The notes under the pieces are model-generated. The model saw only the letters and a list, made by a program, of their open reading frames with translations. It was not told where the DNA came from and made no database searches. Positions 6,247-8,628 of a stretch of DNA of 8,628 bases are shown here, in pieces. The stretch lies in assembly GCA_964390725.1 (NCBI GenBank), contig CAYMIW010000064.1:1-8628 (forward strand), written 5' to 3'. The position numbers and the translations under genes were made by a program. Every line of letters begins with the position of its first letter. Within the stretch, counting starts at the first letter, position 1. The DNA comes from JAABTH01 sp964390725 (lineage in GTDB: Bacteria > Bacillota > Dethiobacteria > DTU022).

Positions 6247-7242
6247 TCAGCCTCCGGTTTTAGACATGGTTCGCATTGAACAGGGGTTAACCGGGTTACA
6301 CTTGCCTGAGCAGCCCATCTGGTGCTCGAAAGGCTTTCCGTTTAATACATCCTGGATTAACCTTTTTAAAGCGTTTTTATCGTTAACTACGTCCCTGATC
6401 GATTTTTCCTCCTGCCAGTACAGGCATGCCTTAAGGTTGCCGTCTGCTGTTAAACGCAGCCGGTTACAGGTGTCACAAAAGTGCTTGCTGATTGGATGAA
6501 TCAGGCCTATTGTGCCAATACCTCCCGGAATAGAGTATGAATCAGCCGGCCCGGCACCACCGGGCAGGGGCGCCGGAGTCAGCGGTAATCCAGCTTCAGC
6601 TGCTTTCTCTTCGATATAAGTGAGTGGAAGGTAATGATCGCGATATGCCTGGTCATGTTCACCGATAGGCATGTATTCAATGAAGCGAACATGTAACGGC
6701 TTGGAACAGGCCAAATGCAGGAAGTCAACAACTTCGTCATCATTGTAACCCCTGATTAAGACTACGTTTAATTTAACAGGGTGTAAATCGTGTTCAAGTG
6801 CAGCTTCAATGCCTTCCAGCACATCTTGTAGCTCGCCGCACCGGGTAATTTGATGATACTTATCCGGCTGCAGGGAGTCGAGGCTGATATTTACCCTTTT
6901 CAGCCCTGCATTTTTTAAATCGGCGGCATACCTTGAAAGCATAATGCCATTAGTAGTCATTGCCAGGTCTGTAATGCCGGGGATTGCAGCGGTTGAGGCA
7001 ACAAAATCTACTACACCTTTGCGAACTAATGGTTCGCCGCCAGTGATCCGGATTTTGCTGATTCCCATTTCCGCTCCTGCTTTAATAACTTTCAAGATAT
7101 CCTCGTAACTTATTATATCGTCATGTGAAAGCTGCGGCACACCCTCTTCACCCATGCAGTAAAAGCAGCGAAGGTTGCAGCGGTCGGTGATCGACACCCT
7201 TAAATAGTCATGCTGTCTGCCGTATTTGTCATATAGGGGCAT
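6247..7242 (-). CDS. moaA: GTP 3',8-cyclase MoaA
   Basis: A 331-residue radical SAM enzyme that, with MoaC, starts molybdopterin synthesis by cyclising GTP to 3',8-cyclo-7,8-dihydro-GTP in the cytoplasm. The N-terminal radical SAM cluster motif is CNLRCFYC (Cys22, Cys26, Cys29) and the SAM-binding GGEP is at 68-71. The C-terminal substrate-binding cluster uses CDTC and a later Cys (256, 259, 273), matching the CX2CX13C pattern. The protein ends in the double glycine (330-331) that MoaA inserts into its active site. Length is normal for the family (about 320-340). Three further cysteines at 311, 315 and 321 lie just before the tail and are not part of the two standard clusters. The ATG is six bases after the upstream moeA stop, with AAGGAG lying inside the end of moeA, so the genes are cotranscribed. 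Two iron-sulfur clusters fit an anaerobic host. Confidence 0.97.
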   Translation of the reverse strand: MPLYDKYGRQHDYLRVSITDRCNLRCFYCMGEEGVPQLSHDDIISYEDILKVIKAGAEMGISKIRITGGEPLVRKGVVDFVASTAAIPGITDLAMTTNGIMLSRYAADLKNAGLKRVNISLDSLQPDKYHQITRCGELQDVLEGIEAALEHDLHPVKLNVVLIRGYNDDEVVDFLHLACSKPLHVRFIEYMPIGEHDQAYRDHYLPLTYIEEKAAEAGLPLTPAPLPGGAGPADSYSIPGGIGTIGLIHPISKHFCDTCNRLRLTADGNLKACLYWQEEKSIRDVVNDKNALKRLIQDVLNGKPFEHQMGCSGKCNPVNPCSMRTMSKTGG

Positions 7243-7248
7243 TATTCT

Positions 7249-8628
7249 TTACATCTCCTTTTTTCCTGCATCGCGCATGCTGTAACCACCGAGAGCTTCA
7301 ACCTGCTGTTTAAAAGCAGGATCGACAATCAGTTCCAGCAGAATTTTAGCCTCGGGGCTGTTATAGAATGAATCGCTCATCAGCAGGTCGTAACGTTCTT
7401 CAACCAGGGGAACAAAGTCAAGATCAAACGCTTTTGCGGCCGGCAAAATCCCCAGGCCGACCCGGGCAGAGCCGGCGGCTACTGCTGCCGCCACATTTAA
7501 GTGGGTGTGCTCTTCACGGTTGTAACCGTATATACCCTCGGGTGTAATTCCTGCTTCCTGGAGCAGATGGTCAAATAACAGCCTGGTACCCGCGCCTTTT
7601 TGTCGGTTTATAAAACTTAACTTCTTTTCATGCAGGTCGCTGACCGTTTCAACCTGGTCAGGATTTCCTTTCGGTACCATCCATCCCTGCATTCTATAGG
7701 TAAGGTTTAGCAGATGCACTTTTTGATCAGGCAGTAATTTATTAATATAAGGCACATTATATTCATTGGTCTGTGGGTCAAACAGGTGAACCCCGGCCAG
7801 GTGCGCCTGGTTGCGCCCAATTGCCGCTATACCGCCCATACTGCCCAGGTGGGCTGAAGAGAGATTTATTAACGGGTTAAGTTTTTTTAAGGCAGTAGAG
7901 AGCAGATCGATAATCAAATCATGGCTTCCTGCCGCCAGAAGGTTATAGCGCAGTGTATTTTCCGGGCGGTAGAGCTCAACTTCAACTGTTTCTTCCTGTT
8001 CATAACCCATTGAATTTGCAGGTATTACCAGCAGGCCATCTGCCCTGACCAAAGACATTGTAACCCCTGCCCCGCGGGTAAGCGGATTGGCAATAAAACG
8101 GCCGTTAACGAAGCCAATAGTCATGCGGACAAATTCTTCCACTCCGGGTTCCGAAACTACCCGGCGTCCCAGGGTAACCTGCATTTTTGGCCGTACAGGG
8201 TCAGGCAGGCCGAGGTAAGAGTGAATTAGCGGTCGGGCAAACCATTCCAGGCTCATGTAGGCAGACACTGGATATCCCGGGAGGCCGATAACCGGTGTGG
8301 AGCTTACTTTGCCCAGGATTGTTGGTTTTCCCGGGCGCGTTGCTATACCGTGCAGAAAAGCGCGCCCCATTTTTTCTATTACACTGTAGGTATAATCTTT
8401 TTCACCTGCCGATGAACCGGCAATCACAATCACCAGGTCGGCATTTTCAACTGCGTTTTTGACAGCCTCGCTGATTTTGGACGGATCATCGGGAACGATG
8501 GGGTATATTTCTGCACTGGCTCCCCATTCATCAAGGTAAGAAGCGATAACAGTACTGTTAAAATCGGGAACGTTTCCCCTGGTCAGATCACTTCCCGCTT
8601 TTACAACCTCTGTTCCACTTGGAATGAT
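7249..8628 (-). CDS. moeA: MoeA molybdopterin molybdenumtransferase fused to a C-terminal binding-protein-like domain (5' end outside window)
   Basis: The frame is open from the right edge, giving 459 visible residues; a GTG at 8433 is an internal valine, not the start. The first part is MoeA, which inserts molybdate (or tungstate) into adenylated molybdopterin. The visible IIPSGTEVV, GNVPDFNS and VPDD stretches, AGSSAGEKDYT (70-80), HGIATRPGKPT (93-103) and GLPGYPVSAY are diagnostic of its catalytic and C-terminal domains, although AGSSAG replaces the common SGGVSVG. From about residue 226 to 450 comes a periplasmic-binding-protein-like domain with no signal peptide, containing FINRQKGAGTR and a GLGILPAAKAF stretch. 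This matches the PBP_like module attached to MoeA in many Clostridia and archaea. The domain may bind an oxyanion or Moco precursor; that is an inference. Roughly 170-190 residues of the MoeA N-terminus should lie beyond 8628. It is the first visible gene of the operon, so the promoter is off-window. Confidence 0.94.
   Translation of the reverse strand: MIPSGTEVVKAGSDLTRGNVPDFNSTVIASYLDEWGASAEIYPIVPDDPSKISEAVKNAVENADLVIVIAGSSAGEKDYTYSVIEKMGRAFLHGIATRPGKPTILGKVSSTPVIGLPGYPVSAYMSLEWFARPLIHSYLGLPDPVRPKMQVTLGRRVVSEPGVEEFVRMTIGFVNGRFIANPLTRGAGVTMSLVRADGLLVIPANSMGYEQEETVEVELYRPENTLRYNLLAAGSHDLIIDLLSTALKKLNPLINLSSAHLGSMGGIAAIGRNQAHLAGVHLFDPQTNEYNVPYINKLLPDQKVHLLNLTYRMQGWMVPKGNPDQVETVSDLHEKKLSFINRQKGAGTRLLFDHLLQEAGITPEGIYGYNREEHTHLNVAAAVAAGSARVGLGILPAAKAFDLDFVPLVEERYDLLMSDSFYNSPEAKILLELIVDPAFKQQVEALGGYSMRDAGKKEM
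7255..7260 (-). promoter_or_regulatory. moaA Shine-Dalgarno site embedded in the moeA 3' end
   Basis: AAGGAG on the - strand lies within the last codons of the moeA fusion (K-K-E-M-stop). It is 12 bases before the moaA ATG, longer than the usual 5-10. The arrangement suggests that moaA translation depends partly on ribosomes finishing moeA. Confidence 0.6.

Noticed and set aside
8431..8433. GTG as the start of the moeA gene
   Set aside because: The frame continues without a stop to the window edge, and the 65 upstream codons encode conserved MoeA sequence (IIPSGTEVV, DFNS, VPDD). The gene is cut by the window, not short.

Overview
The window looks like part of a chromosome from an anaerobic, moderately low-GC bacterium, most likely a Clostridia-type member of the Bacillota. 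The reasons are strong purine-rich Shine-Dalgarno sites (AAGGAGG, GGGAGGA), TTG start usage, sigma-A-like promoters, U-tract hairpin terminators, and a molybdenum cofactor operon with fusion proteins of a kind I associate with anaerobic Firmicutes. The taxonomic call is an inference; no lineage-defining marker beyond ribosomal protein S9 is present.

Layout. Positions 1-215 hold the 3' end of rpsI (ribosomal protein S9, + strand). A hairpin with U-tracts on both sides (about 236-285) separates it from a convergent small PlsC-type acyltransferase gene (320-883, - strand, TTG start). The 262-base divergent spacer at 884-1145 is AT-rich and holds candidate promoter elements, a short inverted repeat and a pair of near-identical direct repeats. 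On the + strand follows a 702-residue membrane-anchored signalling protein (1146-3254) with an extracytoplasmic sensor region, PAS, GGDEF and HD-GYP, so both cyclic-di-GMP synthesis and degradation modules appear intact. After a terminator and a very good sigma-A promoter (TTGTCA-17-TATAAT) comes a geranylgeranylglyceryl phosphate synthase (GGGPS)-family TIM-barrel enzyme (3469-4203), a bacterial relative of the archaeal ether-lipid enzyme. It ends in another bidirectional terminator (4226-4256).

From there to the right edge everything is one - strand molybdenum cofactor (Moco) operon. In transcription order it is: moeA fused to a C-terminal binding-protein-like domain (7249-8628, 5' end outside the window), moaA (6247-7242), a mobB-moaC fusion (5193-6194), and a MOSC-MogA/MoaB fusion (4276-5193). 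Spacing is 6 nt, 52 nt, then a one-base TGATG overlap. The four genes cover formation of cyclic pyranopterin monophosphate from GTP (MoaA, MoaC), adenylation of molybdopterin and metal insertion (MogA, MoeA), and the late nucleotide-attachment adaptor (MobB). No moaD, moaE, moeB or mobA and no molybdate/tungstate transporter lies in the window.

I found no CRISPR array, mobile element, tRNA or phage gene, and no clearly undescribed system. The points most worth a second look are the concentration of gene fusions in the Moco operon (especially MobB-MoaC, which joins an early and a late step), the GGGPS homologue in a bacterial context, the dual GGDEF/HD-GYP sensor, and the extra cysteines near the C-terminus of MoaA.
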